Of a stretch of DNA of 64,000 bases, positions 53,265 to 64,000 are shown piece after piece. Position numbers and translations under genes: made by a program. Location of the stretch: NCBI GenBank assembly GCA_946902985.2, contig OX336388.2, forward strand, positions 226,074,467-226,138,466, in the 5' to 3' direction. Positions within the stretch are counted from its first letter, which is position 1. Each line of letters begins with the position of its first letter. This DNA comes from Meconema thalassinum. Its lineage: Eukaryota > Arthropoda > Insecta > Orthoptera > Tettigoniidae. The notes under the pieces were generated by a model. The model was given only the letters and a program-made list of their open reading frames with translations, was not told the origin of the DNA and ran no database searches.

Positions 53265-53525
53265 TAGCGGACCCATGCGAGAAGGGTTCGATTTCCGCCA
53301 CAGCCATCGTGGAAGTGGTTTTCCGTGGTTCACCACTACTACTCCAGGCAAATGCTTAGATGATTCCTAACTTAAAGCCACGTCTGCCTCCTTTCCAATC
53401 CTATCCTTAATTTACAAATGCACACACTAGTACAGCCATCAGAATAACACAGGTTATCACAAAAATTCCACACACACAAAAATACACGGAGATAATGATC
53501 GCGATGTTGCAGCCCCTATAACGAA
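53265..53525 (+). mobile_element. SINE-G copy, head-truncated
   Basis: agaagggttcgatttccgcc (B-box area), common core (ggttttccgtggttcaccac ... aaatgcttagatgattcc ... gtctgcctcc) and a SINE-A-like tail (acactagtacagccatcag ... gatgttgcagcccctat). Colinear with 8723-9046. Confidence 0.65.
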
Positions 53526-54033
53526 TTTGATTATGTCAATATGACCTTTGTGGGTCTTAATTTTAATTTTCTTCAGTTCAAACACCATAACCTTTGGTCT
53601 ATCAATTTCAATGTGTGTTTGTATTGACTGCGCAAGGGAGGGGGAGGGGTGGGGGTAGTTCTTTAACCCTTTATAAGAAGGAATATTATTTCAGTTTTCT
53701 TTATTTGTATTTATTTTAATTTCAATAAATTTACCCTAATATCAATTTTTATGGTTAATTTTTTTCTTTAACATTTAAAATTAAGATTATAAGAGAATAG
53801 AATTTTAATTTTTATTAGCTGATTTATTTTTAATTCTAATTTTATTATAATTTTTCAAAACTTTTAATTTTAATTATTTCACCCTAATAATTTATATTTT
53901 TATTTTTTACCAATTCAATGTTCTAAAAATTAAGGATATAAAAGCATTATAATTTTTATTTTTATTGGCTGATTTATTTTAATTATAATTTTATTTGGCC
54001 TACTATTTTTAAAACTTTTTTAAATTAAAAATT
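53526..54033. other. AT-rich low-complexity stretch
   Basis: From about 53690 the sequence is mostly taattttaattttta-type A/T with weak duplications (ggctgatttatttt occurs near 53815 and 53970, about 155 bp apart). No gene. Confidence 0.5.
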
Positions 54034-54260
54034 CGTCTCGGCACGCCGGAAGGCGGAGGTAGATTTCACCGGGCAAACTAGGGGATAGGCTATAATAGGC
54101 AAAATATGCAGGTTTTCGTAGGAGGATCAGACCTCATTTATTGCGAGAAAGTATTTTACAATTGGAGGTTAGTTAACATTTTTTCGTCTTTCTATGCATA
54201 TTTTTAACATTTTACTGTCTTATGGGGATGGTAACCTTCTTGTCATTTGGGGTTCATTTT

Positions 54261-54316
54261 TAGCCTATTTTCAATTTTGAAAAAATAGGCTTATGAGATC
54301 ACCTTTTGTCCGTGTG

Positions 54317-54352
<36 letters not shown>

Positions 54353-55797
54353 ATTCGTGTGTGTGTCCCCCCCTAATAAAATCTAAACGGCAGGAGCGAT
54401 TTCAATGAAACTCGGAAAGTTCATAGCACTATTCCCGGCGACCTCGACCGTGCCCTTCAAATTTTGTTACGACTCACCAATCCAACATGGCGGCTGTGCG
54501 AAATATTTCACCAGCATTCAATATCTCCGAAACTAATACCGATATTACCCTGACATTTTCTATGGTGATAGAGGGAACCGCTATAAGTTCACTTATGTGA
54601 CTTTTGAAAACCTGGTAACTACAAAACCAACATGGAGGCCAAGCGAATTTGCGACTTTTAAATAGACGTTTCTCGTGATTTGACCAACCAAACGCAATGA
54701 AACTTGGTACAGTATATGTTTATATACATTGTAATGCACCGACATCTAACTTCGTTCAATTGTTTACATATTCACAAGATGGCGGATGTGCGAAATATTT
54801 CACCGGCATTCTATATCTCTGAAACTATTAGCGGTATCTCCCTAACATTTTGTACGGAGATAAAGGGCACTACTGGAAGTCCATCTATAAGACTTTCAAA
54901 AACCGGTTAACTACAAAACGAACATGGCGGCCAAGCGAATTTGAAAATTTTAAATAGACCTTTCTCGCGATTTAATGTTCCAAGCGCACTGAAACCTGGT
55001 ACAGGAAATATTTATACACATTGTAATCCCCTGGTATCTAATTTAGTTCAATTGTTTACATAACCTCAAGATGGCGGCGGTGCGAATTTTAAAATTAAGT
55101 TTTTATTTCTTGTGATGTACTCATGCGATCGAAGTGAAAGTTTGAATAATGAACCTACGCAATAATTTTCCTTTAATGGTACATGACTCTATGGCCTATA
55201 CATTTAACAATCCAACATGGCGACCATCCGAAATATTTAGACGATACTGAATATCTACGAATCTATTTTAGCAATCAAACTGCATCTTTTAATGTTCATA
55301 GGGGCTATGAACTTAAGTTCACCTATAGGACTTTAAATAGCCTGGTGATCACAAAACCAACATGGCGGTGACGCGAATTATAAATATTCACATGGACGTT
55401 TCTCGCAATTTAACCATCCGAGTGCAGTGAAACTTGGTACAGTAAATCCTTATACGAATGTTAATCCACTGGCATCTAATTTATTTCAATTGTTTCCATA
55501 ACCTCAAGATGGCAGCTGTGAAAAATTTTAAAATCTCCTTGTTTTTTCTTGTGTCCTAATTTTGCGATTGAAGTTTGAATACTACACGTTCACAATGATC
55601 TGCATGCAACAGTACATAACTCTAGGACCTACATATATAAAATCCAACATGGCGGCCATCCGAAATATTTAGTCGGTTCTTAATATCTACGAATCTATTA
55701 CAGCAATCAAACAGAAATTGTGTATGTTGATAGTGGCAATTAACATAAGTAGGATATATGAAAATAGGCTGTATAGTTCTTCACGGAACTACTTGTT
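54261..55797 (-). mobile_element. Family E element, copy in repeat A (first)
   Basis: Minus-strand orientation: ends with aagtagttccgtga reversed at 55780-55797 and the TTAGCCTATTTT hairpin at 54261-54295. The (GT)n tract is at about 54310-54355. Host sequence cattt/atacttgtg matches 800-820 of repeat A copy 1. No ORF. Confidence 0.8.
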
Positions 55798-56296
55798 ATA
55801 CTTGTGATCACACTGTCCTTAAACAAGGTTTGGAACTAATGTGTAACTATCTAACAGTCTGTTACTTCTTCACGCAAAATTTTATCTCCCGCAGAGATGT
55901 TGATTGGTTTCTCAGTTTAGGGGCTGCGACAAGGTGGTCATGTAACCCCGTGTACATTGGGTGTGTGTAGAATCTGTCTGATAAACGGTGTTATTTGTGA
56001 TGGCTGTATTAGTCTGTAATTCAGGTAAGGTGTGCAGACGGTCAATTTTAAGTAGTAGTACCTAACTTTGTACCAAATACTAACGTCAACGACACCTAGC
56101 TGTGAACTTGGCTGCTAGATGCCACCGCAACCAGCAACTTGCAACGAACGTTGTAACTTCCCCTCCGAAGGAAAGCATGCTGACGGATTTTTAGCGCTCT
56201 TAGAAAATCCGGCGACTTTGGCCGGCTTTGAACCAGCACCTTGGGCATAGAAGTTCAGCATGCTACCAGTTAGCCGCTTCCCTCATAGTCAGATGG

Positions 56297-58965
56297 AACA
56301 AGAAGTTCCGTGACGAACTAAAGAGCTTACTTTTCTTAAAATTAAGATTCATGCCATAGATTAATCTACGTATATGAACCTATCTAGAATAATGACGAAA
56401 TTAAGTGGGTAATATCGAAATGTCTTAATTAGTTCGAAATAAGGTAGGCTATACTAGGCATAATGTAGCCTAATAGAGCAATACAGTTGGCAGCTCTGGT
56501 GACTGAATATATTCTTACTTCCATCTCCTAAGGTACAGAATACAAAATGTAGTTGAAGTCCAAAGGACGTTACATGGAGTTAGACATTGGATCTGTTAGT
56601 ACACGTAAAAGCATGTTGGCAACAATGTCATACGAGTGCTGGTCAGAATTAATCTGAAATATTATATATTTTTGTGCCAATTTTGGATGAAATCCATTTG
56701 TTGGTATAGAAGTTAGATATATTTAAAAATTGGTCCTATCAGCAGGCTTAGAATCATGTTGGTAGAACTGACGTATATAAGTTACTCCAAATTAATGTAA
56801 AATGTCAGGTAATATACGTGTGCATAGTTTAAAGCTGTCGGCTTGCATACTTTCTGATATATTGGTATTTTGATACAAGAAAGAGAGCAATTATTAACAG
56901 TTGGCAGCCCTGATGGTTCTTAAGAATACACTCAGTCATATCTGTTTATGTACACATATTACATACAAAATTTGGTCTAAATCCAATTGATAGTGTAGAA
57001 GTTATATGCATTTAAAAATTGGACTTATCAGAAGGCTTAAAATTATTTTGGCAACACTGTCATGTATGGCCACCTGGAAATTAAACTGAAATAGTATTAT
57101 CTACATGTGTGCCAATTTTAGAATAGCTCCCATGTATACCTTCCAAGATATCCAACATGGAGCTCCAATTTCTAGTGCGTTTTTTTTAGCAGTTGGTAGC
57201 ACTGACATCTTTTTCAAATATGGGCCTGAGATATTCCGGTATACATCTTTACTTATACTAAATTTGGTTTCGATTGCTGCAGCCGTTTAGGTGTTGATAG
57301 GGGGCCACACACACACACAGCCAGCCAGACAGACAGAAGGGCATACAGACAGACAGAAGGACAGACACATTTTCCCGGATATACCTCATAAGTCTACTTT
57401 TTCCTCATTTTTAGCCTACTTTTAAATTTGAAAAAATAGGCTTATGAGATCACCTTTTGTCCGTGTGTGTGTGCGTGTGTGTGTGTGTGTGTGCGTGTGT
57501 GTGTGTGATTCGTGTGTGTGTGTGTGTGTCCCTAATAAAATCGAAACGGCTGGAGCGATTTCAATGAAACTCGGGAAGTTCATAGCACTATTCCCGGCGA
57601 CCTCGACCGTGCCCTTCAAATTTTGTTACGTCTCTCCAATCCAACATGGCGGCTGTGCGAAATATTTCACTAGCATTCAATATCTCCGAAACTATTACCG
57701 ATATCGCCTTGAAATTGTGTACGGTGATAAAGGGCACTACTAGAAGTTCACCTATGAGACTTTCAAAAACCTGGTGACTACAAAACCAACATGGCGGCCA
57801 AGCGAAATTGAGACATTTAAATAGACTTTTCTCGCGATTTAACTATCTAAATGTAATGAAACTTGGTACAGCAAATGTTTATACACATTGTAATGCACTG
57901 GAGTATAATTTAGTTCAATTGTTTACATAACCTCAAAATGGCGGCTGTGCGAAATATTTCACTGACATTCTATATCTCCGAAACTATTACAGATATCACC
58001 CTGCAATTTTGTACGGTGATAAAGGGTACTGATACAGGTGTACCTATGTATATTTCATAAACCTGTAAAGTACGAAACGAACATGGCGACCAAGCGAATT
58101 TGAAATATTTTAATAGACTTTTCTCGTGACTTAACTCTCTGAGCGCAGTGAAATGTGGTACAGTAATTGATTTTGCAGATTGTAATGCACTGCCATCTAA
58201 TTTAATTCAATTGCTTACATAACCTCAAGATGGCGGCTGTGCGAAATTTTAAAATTAAGTTTTAATTTCTTGTGTCGTAATCATGCGATCGAAGTGAAAG
58301 TTTGAATAATGAACCTAGGCAATAATTGTCCTTGAATGGTACATAACTCTATGGCCTATACACATAACACTCCTAAATGGTGAGCTCCCGAAATATTTAG
58401 ACGGTTCTCATTATCTATGAATCTTTTACAGCAACCAAATTGTTTTTTTTAATGTTCATAGAGACTATGAACATATGTTCACCTATAGGACTTTCAGGAA
58501 CCTGGTGAGCACAAATCCAACATGGCGGCGAGGCGAATTATAAATATTCAAATGGACGTTTCTCGCGAATTAACTATCCGAGTGCCGTGAAACGTTGCAC
58601 GTTAAATGCTTACACAAATGTTGATCCACTGGCATCTAATTTATTTCAATGGTTTGCATTATCACAAGATGGCTGCTGTGCGTAATTTAAAAATCTCGTT
58701 TTTACTTCTTGTTGTCTAATCATGCGATTGAAGTTTGAATACCACACGTACACAATAATCTTAATGTAATAGTACAAAAATAAAAATCCAACCTGGCGAC
58801 CATCTGAAATATTTAGACGGTTCTCAATATCTACGAATCTGTTACAGCAATTAAACTGAAATTTTGTATGTTGATTGTGGCAGTTAACATAAGTAGGATA
58901 TATGAAAATAGGCTGTATAGTTCTTCACGGAACTACTTGTTGAAAAGTGTGAAAAGTAGGCTAAA
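56297..58965 (+). mobile_element. Family F element, copy 2, split by family E
   Basis: aacaagaagttccgtgacga at 56297, colinear with 34532-35937 up to cctcattttt at 57410. It resumes after the nested element with gaaaagtgtgaaaagtaggc to 58965. The split is inside the 3' hairpin loop. Confidence 0.75.
57411..58941 (-). mobile_element. Family E element nested in family F
   Basis: Starts ttagcctacttttaaatttg (hairpin arm changed from ctattttc, with the partner following) and ends with the reversed aacaagtagttccgtg. The (GT)n tract is at about 57461-57528. Nearly identical to the copy at 59072-60600 over most of its length, more than to 54261-55797. Confidence 0.8.
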
Positions 58966-59071
58966 AATGAATGTGATCTCGTCAATGGCGTTGTCTTGGC
59001 AACCTCGGATAGATCATCCCTCATCAATTTTAAAGCGTTGTTATGGTAACCTCTGATGGCACTTGGCATTT

Positions 59072-60600
59072 TTAGCCTATTTTCAATTTTGAAAAAATAG
59101 GCTTATGAGATCACCTTTTGTCCGTGTGTGTGTGCGTGTGTGTGTGTGTGTGTGTGTGCGTGTGTGTGTGATTCGTGTGTGTGTCCCCCCCTAATAAAAT
59201 CGAAACGGCTGGAGCGATTTCAATGAAACTCGGGAAGTTCATAGCACTATTCCCGGCGACCTCGACCGTGCCCTTCAAATTTTGTTACGTCTCTCCAATC
59301 CAACATGGCGGCTGTGCGAAATATTTCACTAGCATTCAATATCTCCGAAACTATTACCGATATCGCCCTGAAATTATGTACGGTGATAAAGGGCACTACT
59401 AGAAGTTCACCTATGAGACTTTCAAAAACCTGGTGACTACAAAACCAACATGGCGGCCAAGCGAAATTGAGATATTTAAATAGACTTTTCTCGCGATTTA
59501 ACTATCTAAATGTAATGAAACTTGGTACAGCAAATGTTTATACACATTGTAATGCACTGGAGTCTAATTTAGTTCAATTGTTTACATAACCTCAAAATGG
59601 CGGCTGTGCGAAATATTTCACTGACATTCTATATCTCCGAAACTATTACAGATATCACCCTGCAATTTTGTACGGTGATAACGGGTACTGATACAGGTAT
59701 ACCTATGTATATTTCATAAACCTGTAAAGTACGTAACGAACATGGCGACCAAGCGAATTTAAAATATTTTAATAGACTTTTCTCGTGATTTAACTCTCTG
59801 AGCGCAGTGAAGTGTGGTACAGTAATTGATTTTGCAGATTGTAATGCACTGCCATCTAATTTAATTCAATTGCTTACATAACCTCAAGATGGCGGCAGTG
59901 CGAAATTTTAAAATTAAGTTTTAATTTCTTGTGTCGTAATCATGCGATCGAAGTGAAAGTTTGAATAATGAACCTAGGAAATAATTGTCCTTGAATGGTA
60001 CATAACTCTATGGCCTATACACATAAACCTCCTAAATGGTGAGCTCCCGAAATATTTAGACGGTTCTCAATATATATGAATCTTTTACAGCAACCAAACT
60101 GAATTTTTTAATGTTCAGAGGGACTATGAACATATGTTCACCTATAGGACTTTCAGGAACCTGGTGAGCACAAATCCAACATGGTGGCGACGCGAAGTAT
60201 AAATATTTAAATGGACGTTTCTCGCGAATTAACTATCCGAGTGCCGTGAAACGTTGCATGTTAAATGCTTATACAAATGTTGATCCACTGGCATCTAATT
60301 TATTTCAATGGTTTGCATTATCACAAGCTGGCTGCTGTGCGTAATTTTAAAATCTCGTTTTTACTTCTTGTGTTCTAATCATGCGATTGAAGTTTGAATA
60401 CCACACGTACACAATAATCTTAATGTAATACTACAAAAATAAAAATCCAACCTGGCGACCATCTGAAATATTTAGACGGTTCTCAATATCTACGAATCTG
60501 TTACAGCAATTAAACTGAAATTTTGTATGTTGATTGTGGCAGTTAACATAAGTAGGATATATGAAAATAGGCTGTATAGTTCTTCACGGAACTACTTGTT
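59072..60600 (-). mobile_element. Family E element, copy in repeat A (third)
   Basis: Complete, minus-strand. The hairpin is at 59072-59105, (GT)n at about 59122-59190, and the reversed 5' end at 60578-60600. It interrupts repeat A between ggcattt and taaaattctg, matching ggcattttcttataattccg in copy 1 (near 1390). Confidence 0.8.
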
Positions 60601-61063
60601 TAAAATTCTGAAATCATTTTTCTCATCCCTTGGCGTAATGGTCGGTCATATCAAAAATTCTTTCAGACAAAAGTTTTAGTTAATTATTAGGGGAATATTT
60701 TCCATTTTGTACGGTTTTGATATTGTGCCTATTAAGAGAGATATGATTAATGTTTCCCGAAAAAAACACTTTTTTCCACCCCTTTGGTCAATGGTTGGTG
60801 CTATCAAAAAACTTATTTGACATAAATTTTTGGCACTTATCCGACACATATTATGAACTTTGAATGAATTCGATAATTCACGTATTAAGGGAGTCATAGT
60901 GAAATTTCACTTTTTCGAAAAAAGCCCCCCATCTTCACCCCCTTCGACCGATTTTGCCCATTAACGAACTCGACCGAGATTTTATAGGGATACATATAAT
61001 GTAAATAATTCAAAGTGATTGGTGCAAAATTACGGCAGTTACCGTGTACACAAAAAACTGATA

Positions 61064-61535
61064 TATATATCTTATATATAAAAGTGAAAGTCTGTATGTA
61101 TGTATGTGGGTGGGTTGGTTCCGTATACAAATCTACACCGTTCCACCAATCTCAACCAAATTTTGCATACACATAGTTTAGGACCCAGAAGGAACCGCTG
61201 GCTACATGAATTTTCGATAGTCTTTCTCATTCTTCTGATTTCGGCCCTTTTGCACTCAAGCACAGGCTAATCAAATCATAAAATATACTCATGAAGGAAT
61301 GGCAAGATAGATAGTTTCCATGGCAACATAGCTCAAGTCGAGACACGGCCGACTAGATGCCAATTGCGCTCTGCACTACCGGTATAGAAAATGAGCATCT
61401 TTACTTGAAATCCCGTTAGTTACTCACCTACTCACAGAGCACTGTCAACTGAGTTTAGCATAACAAAAACTTGACACTATCTTCTACTATATATTTGTCA
61501 AATACCACTCACTCACTCACTCACTCATGCATTCA
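61064..61535. other. Short simple repeats and unassigned DNA
   Basis: A (GTAT)n-like run near 61090-61108 and (CTCA)n at about 61506-61530 flank sequence without recognisable genes. ccaaattttgcatacacata resembles common insect dispersed repeats, but I could not define an element. Confidence 0.35.
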
Positions 61536-64000
61536 TCACGAAACCTCAGAAACCACCGAACGGATTGGAATGAAATTTGGTATGCTGCTTCTACAAGGGC
61601 CACAAATGCCCACTAAGAGAGAATTTTTGTATATTCAGGTTCTAAAGGGGTGTTAAGGGGGTAGACCTGCATTTCATTGAATAGCAATATCTCCCGATTG
61701 GTTTCATTGGGGGATGTGATACTCAGTACATAAACTCATCATAAGAAGACACGTGTCTGAGGGTTTTTCGATCTGGTGTATATTATGAGGTGAAAGGGGG
61801 TGAAAATTGGGGATTGAAAGATTCCTAACGGAGCGTGTATCTCTTAAACGACATAGGCGAGGAGTTTGAAACTCAGCGGAAAAAATCAGCATGAAAGTAA
61901 GTAAATATGTGTTTGATCGTTTTTTTTTCATAAATCCAATTTAAGGGGCCCATGGGGAGAGGTGAAATTCTGGAGGGGGGGGGGGGGGGACAGGAAAGAA
62001 AGTGTCCTAACTGATTGACTGACTGACTCACTCATCAAACTCAGGGGGAAAAACTGCTTTAAGGTAAGTAAATAGCTGTTCGACAGTTTTTTTTTTCATA
62101 AATCAAATTTAAGGGGTTCATAGGGAGGGGTGAAATTCTGAAAAAAGAAAATTGAAAGAAAATGTCCTGACTAACTCACTCACTCACTCACTCATCATCG
62201 CCCAGCCAAAAGTATTGAAGTTAGAAACATGACAGTTTGGGGATATGTTCATTGTATTTCAAAACCGTCTACTAAGAGAGGATTTTCGGATATTCAGGTT
62301 CTAAAGGGGTCTTAAGGGGGTTAAACCTGCATTTCATTGAATAACAATATCTCCCGATTGGTTTCATTGGGGGATGTAATACACGGCATATAAACTCATC
62401 ATTAAAAAGTAAGAAGGCACTTTTCTGAGGGTTTTTCGATGTGGTGTATATTGTGAGATGAAAGGGGTGAAAAGTAGGGATTGAAAGATTCCTAATGGAG
62501 CGTGTATCTCTTAAACAACATAGGTGAGGAATTTGAAACTCAGCGGAAAAAATCAGCATAGAAAATAAGTAAATATATGTTTGACCGTTTTTTTAATAAA
62601 TCCAATTTAAGGGGCCCATGAGGAGGGGTGAAATTCAAGGGGGGGGGGGGGAAACAGGAAAGAAAGTGTCCTAACTGATTGACTGACTGACTCACTCATC
62701 AAACTCAGGGGGAAAAAACTGCTTTAAAGTAAGTAAACAGCTATTCGACAGTTCTTTTTGATCAATCAAATTGAAGGGGTTCATCGGGAGGGGTGAAATT
62801 CTGAAGAAAAACAAATGAAAGAAAATGTCCCGACTCATTCACTCACTCTTCATCGCCCAGCCAAAAATATTGAAGTTGGAAAAATGGCATTTTGGGGATA
62901 TGTTCGTTGTATATCAAAACCGTGCACTTAGGGAGGATTTTCGGATATTCAGGCTCTAAAGGGGTCTTAAGGGGGTTAAACCTGCATTTCATTGAATAAC
63001 AATATCTCACGAGTGGTTTTATTTGTGGATGTGATACTCGGCATATAAACTAATCATTAAAAATAAGCAGACATGTGTCTAAGGGTTTTTCGATGTGGTG
63101 CATTATTATGAGGTGAAAGGGGTGAATAGTGGGGGTTGAAGGATTCCTAACGGGGCGTGTAGGCCTATCTCTTAAACGACATAGGCGAGAAATTTGAAAC
63201 TCAGCGAAAAAAATCAGCTAAATAAATAAGTAAATCGGTGTTCGACGTTTTTTTTTCATAAATTAATTTAAGGGGCCAATGGTGTGGGGTGAAATTCTGG
63301 GGGAAAAAAGGAGAGAAAGTGTCCTAACTGACTGATTAACTCACTCTTCAAACTCGGAGGAAAAAGACAGCTTAAAAATAAGGTAATAGGTGTTCAAGAG
63401 TTTTTTCATCAATCCAATTTAAGGGGCCCATGGGGAGGGGTGAAATTCCGGTAAAAATAATTGAAAGAAAATGTCCTGTCTGACTCACTCACTCATCACG
63501 CCCAGCGAAAACTATTAAAGTTGGAAAAATGAAATTTTGGGAATATGTTCTCTGTCTGTCGATAACGTCAACTAAGGAATGATTTTTGTTTATTCGGGTT
63601 TTAAAGAGAGGCTAAGGGGATAAACGTGCATTTCATTGAATAACGATATCTCATGAGTTGTTTCTTTGCGGATGTTTTACTCGGCATATAAACTAATCAT
63701 TAAAAATAAGCAGACATGTGTCTAAGGGTTTTTCGATGTGGTGTATTATTATGAGGTGAAAGGGGTGAATAGTGGGGGTTGAAGGATTCCTAACGGAGCG
63801 TGTAGGCCTATCTCTTAAACGACATAGGCGAGAAATTTGAAACTCGGCGAAAAAAATCAGCTAAATAAATAAGTAAATCGGTGTTCGACGTTTTTTTTTT
63901 CATAAATTAATTTAAGGGGCCAATGGTATGGGGTGAAATTCTGGGGGAAAAAAGGAGAGAAAGTGTCCTAACTGACTGACTAACTCACTCATCAAACTCG
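61536..64000. repeat. ~650-bp tandem repeat reaching the window edge
   Basis: The word gcatttcattga recurs at 61669, 62329, 62984 and 63628 (spacings 660, 655, 644). Each unit also repeats caatttaaggggcccatggg / gaggggtgaaattctg and a gactgactcactcatc stretch, twice per unit about 165 bp apart, so units are internally duplicated. Runs of G at about 61973-61989 and 62639-62650 and (ACTC)n runs vary between units. At least 3.6 units; the array continues beyond 64000. No ORF. Confidence 0.85.

Larger units (their letters stand above)
54034..61062 (+). mobile_element. Repeat A, copy 3, interrupted four times
   Basis: Pieces colinear with 576-1840 lie at 54034-54260, 55798-56296, 58966-59071 and 60601-61062. 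They are separated by family E, family F (containing another E) and family E. The similarity resumes at the homologous base each time, to within a few bases. Right end truncated near 61062, before the terminal inverted repeat. Confidence 0.8.

Overview
This is eukaryotic, almost certainly arthropod (probably insect) DNA from a large, repeat-rich genome. I recognise no single-copy host gene, rRNA, functional tRNA gene, operon or CRISPR array. Nearly every assignable base belongs to a transposable element (TE) or a tandem repeat. Tails and cores of the short interspersed elements (SINEs), jockey/RTE-like long interspersed elements (LINEs), mariner, hAT and Penelope copies all point to an arthropod; I cannot fix the order from sequence alone.

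Layout. 0-5 kb: a 1.4 kb inverted-repeat element (repeat A) in tandem duplicate, with SINE insertions, between the arms of a 4.6 kb inverted repeat. 5-11 kb: a Helitron-like fragment, a 5'-truncated LINE with a long reverse transcriptase (RT) ORF, SINEs, and a fragment of a hairpin-ended family (family E). 11.1-28.1 kb: a hAT deletion derivative with an 8-bp target site duplication (TSD). It has been invaded by a small hairpin-ended element (family G) and by a 15.5 kb array of Penelope-like elements (PLEs). The array has five minus-strand units and two plus-strand units of exactly 2606 bp, meeting 5'-to-5' at 24.0 kb and flanked by one 11-12 bp TSD. Three units keep an open frame of 830 codons from the first ATG, with RT and GIY-YIG endonuclease motifs. 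28.2-29.7 kb: a 79-bp satellite-like array with a 3-unit (237 bp) higher-order period, split by a SINE.

30.4-36 kb: full and partial copies of families E and F with nested insertions. 37.3-39.3 kb: a broken mariner transposon containing a SINE and a terminal-inverted-repeat (TIR) element. 39.5-45.8 kb: SINEs, a non-autonomous Helitron, a LINE 3' end, and a TTA-flanked TIR element carrying a deleted mariner. 46-53 kb: a 64-bp minisatellite, decayed LINE C-termini (one split by a family E copy, another by a SINE and a second deleted mariner), and a Helitron. 54-61 kb: a nested stack in which repeat A is interrupted by E, F (itself interrupted by E) and E. 61.5 kb to the end: a ~650-bp tandem repeat leaving the window.

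How it works together: the only plausible active genes are the three intact PLE ORFs. Everything else is non-autonomous or decayed and would depend on enzymes supplied elsewhere. Because many insertions can be removed in thought using their TSDs, the window preserves a readable order of invasions.
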